A stretch of DNA of 11,808 nucleotides, from NCBI GenBank assembly GCA_023228745.1, contig JALOAP010000050.1, positions 1 through 11,808 of the forward strand, in the 5' to 3' direction. Origin of the DNA: Dehalococcoidia bacterium. Lineage in GTDB: Bacteria > Chloroflexota > Dehalococcoidia > Tepidiformales > Tepidiformaceae. The notes beneath the pieces are model-generated. The model was not told the DNA's origin and made no database searches. It saw only the letters and a list, made by a program, of their open reading frames with translations. The position numbers and the translations under genes are program-made. Shown here piece by piece: positions 11,107-11,808 of the stretch (the stretch's first letter is position 1; each line of letters starts with the position of its first letter).

Positions 11107-11808
11107 ATGACTTTGCGTGTGGTGGTTTCGGGCTCGGGCAAGATGGGCCGGCAGGTGGCACAGGCCGTCGCCGACGCCCCCGATATGGATGCTGTCGCCT
11201 ACGTCGACGGCCTTGCGACGGTCTCGGAGCTCGATGGCCTCCCGGTCTACACCGACCCCGCGTTCTGCTTCAGTGAGACGCGCCCTGACGTCTGCATCGA
11301 CTTCACGAACGCGTCGTGGACGCCGGGCCTCGTCGCCGCGGCGGTACACGATCGCGTGCGGCTCGTCATCGGCACGACCGGGCTCTCCGACGAGTTCGTG
11401 GCGTGGCTCGAGGCGGAGTCACGTGAGCGGAAGGTGGGCGCCGTGGTGGCCGCGAACTTCGCGATTGGCGCGGTGCTGATGATGCATTTCGCGAAGCAGG
11501 CGGCGCGCTTCTTCGACAACGCCGAGATCGTGGAGTTGCACCACAACCAGAAGGTGGACGCCCCCAGCGGTACGGCGAAAACCACCGCGGAGCTCATGCG
11601 GGCGGCACGCAAGGACCCCTTCGTGTACCCGCCGACCGAGAAGGAGACCATTCCCGGCGCGCGCGGCGCGGAACTTGGCGGAATCGCCATCCATTCGGTG
11701 CGCCTGCCGGGGCTCGTGGCGCACCAGGAAGTGATCTTCGGTGGCCTCGGGCAGACGCTCACCATCCGCCACGACACCACCGGCCGCGATTCCTTCATGC
11801 CGGGCGTG
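11107..11808 (+). CDS. dapB: 4-hydroxy-tetrahydrodipicolinate reductase (partial, runs off the window)
   Basis: Reduces 4-hydroxy-tetrahydrodipicolinate to tetrahydrodipicolinate with NAD(P)H in lysine and diaminopimelate synthesis. The 234 codons present include the nucleotide-binding GSGKMGRQVAQAV (9-21), PDVCIDFT, the GTTGL turn, NFAIGAVLMM, the catalytic and substrate motif ELHHNQKVDAPSGTAK, and EVIFGGLGQTLTIRHD. Only the C-terminal 20-30 residues are missing, cut by the window edge. The stretch between the nucleotide-binding turn and PDVCIDFT is short, as in compact DapB proteins. The ATG at 11107 has GGAGGG (11089-11094) 12 nt upstream. Other lysine-pathway genes may follow outside the window. 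Confidence 0.96.
   Translation, partial: MTLRVVVSGSGKMGRQVAQAVADAPDMDAVAYVDGLATVSELDGLPVYTDPAFCFSETRPDVCIDFTNASWTPGLVAAAVHDRVRLVIGTTGLSDEFVAWLEAESRERKVGAVVAANFAIGAVLMMHFAKQAARFFDNAEIVELHHNQKVDAPSGTAKTTAELMRAARKDPFVYPPTEKETIPGARGAELGGIAIHSVRLPGLVAHQEVIFGGLGQTLTIRHDTTGRDSFMPGV

Overview
The window is GC-rich, gene-dense bacterial DNA with short intergenic gaps. It carries 14 recognisable protein genes and no rRNA, tRNA or CRISPR array. The gene mix suggests a member of the Chloroflexota: a Uma2-type nuclease gene, a secreted protease with a Thr/Pro-rich stalk, a cytoplasmic-type YceI protein, and an operon of a DsbA-like and a His-rich membrane-anchored protein. That placement is an inference of moderate confidence, because no rRNA or marker gene is present.

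Layout. Positions 1-1120 hold a leftward HxlR-family regulator and a divergent YceI-family gene, with a good -35 box and a small palindrome between them. A terminator-like hairpin follows, then a VOC/glyoxalase-fold gene (1309-1671). Positions 1678-4437 hold a leftward vitamin B5 cluster, panD - panB - Uma2 nuclease - panC. It covers beta-alanine formation, ketopantoate formation and the final condensation; ketopantoate reductase is absent here. Leftward htpX (4779-5621) has its own promoter and a textbook terminator. Next is a leftward SRPBCC-domain gene (6044-6610) with a possible +1 frameshift tail down to 5863. To the right lie two tiny paralogous genes (6998-7171 and 7287-7475), the second coupled to a TetR regulator (7475-8101). 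After that come a DsbA-like thiol oxidoreductase and an overlapping His-rich membrane-anchored protein (8214-9796), a convergent V8-type secreted serine protease (9869-10975), and the start of dapB (11107 to the window end).

The most striking non-coding signal is a dispersed family of 7-nt tandem repeats, at positions 7, 128, 3078, 4655, 4752, 6734 and 9800. The units are of two kinds, TAGCNNN and GCACNNN. At three loci the two kinds follow each other in the same 7-nt phase and the same order. All the arrays lie outside genes, apart from a single-base contact at one gene end. Other regulatory signals include an exact TGTGA-N6-TCACA palindrome before the first small gene, a TetR-type operator nested in a larger inverted repeat before the second, and an inverted repeat straddling the htpX -10 box.

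The clearest candidates for something undescribed are the composite heptamer family, the pair of small paralogues tied to a TetR regulator, the UUU-UGA-C frameshift candidate, and the DsbA/His-rich protein pair.
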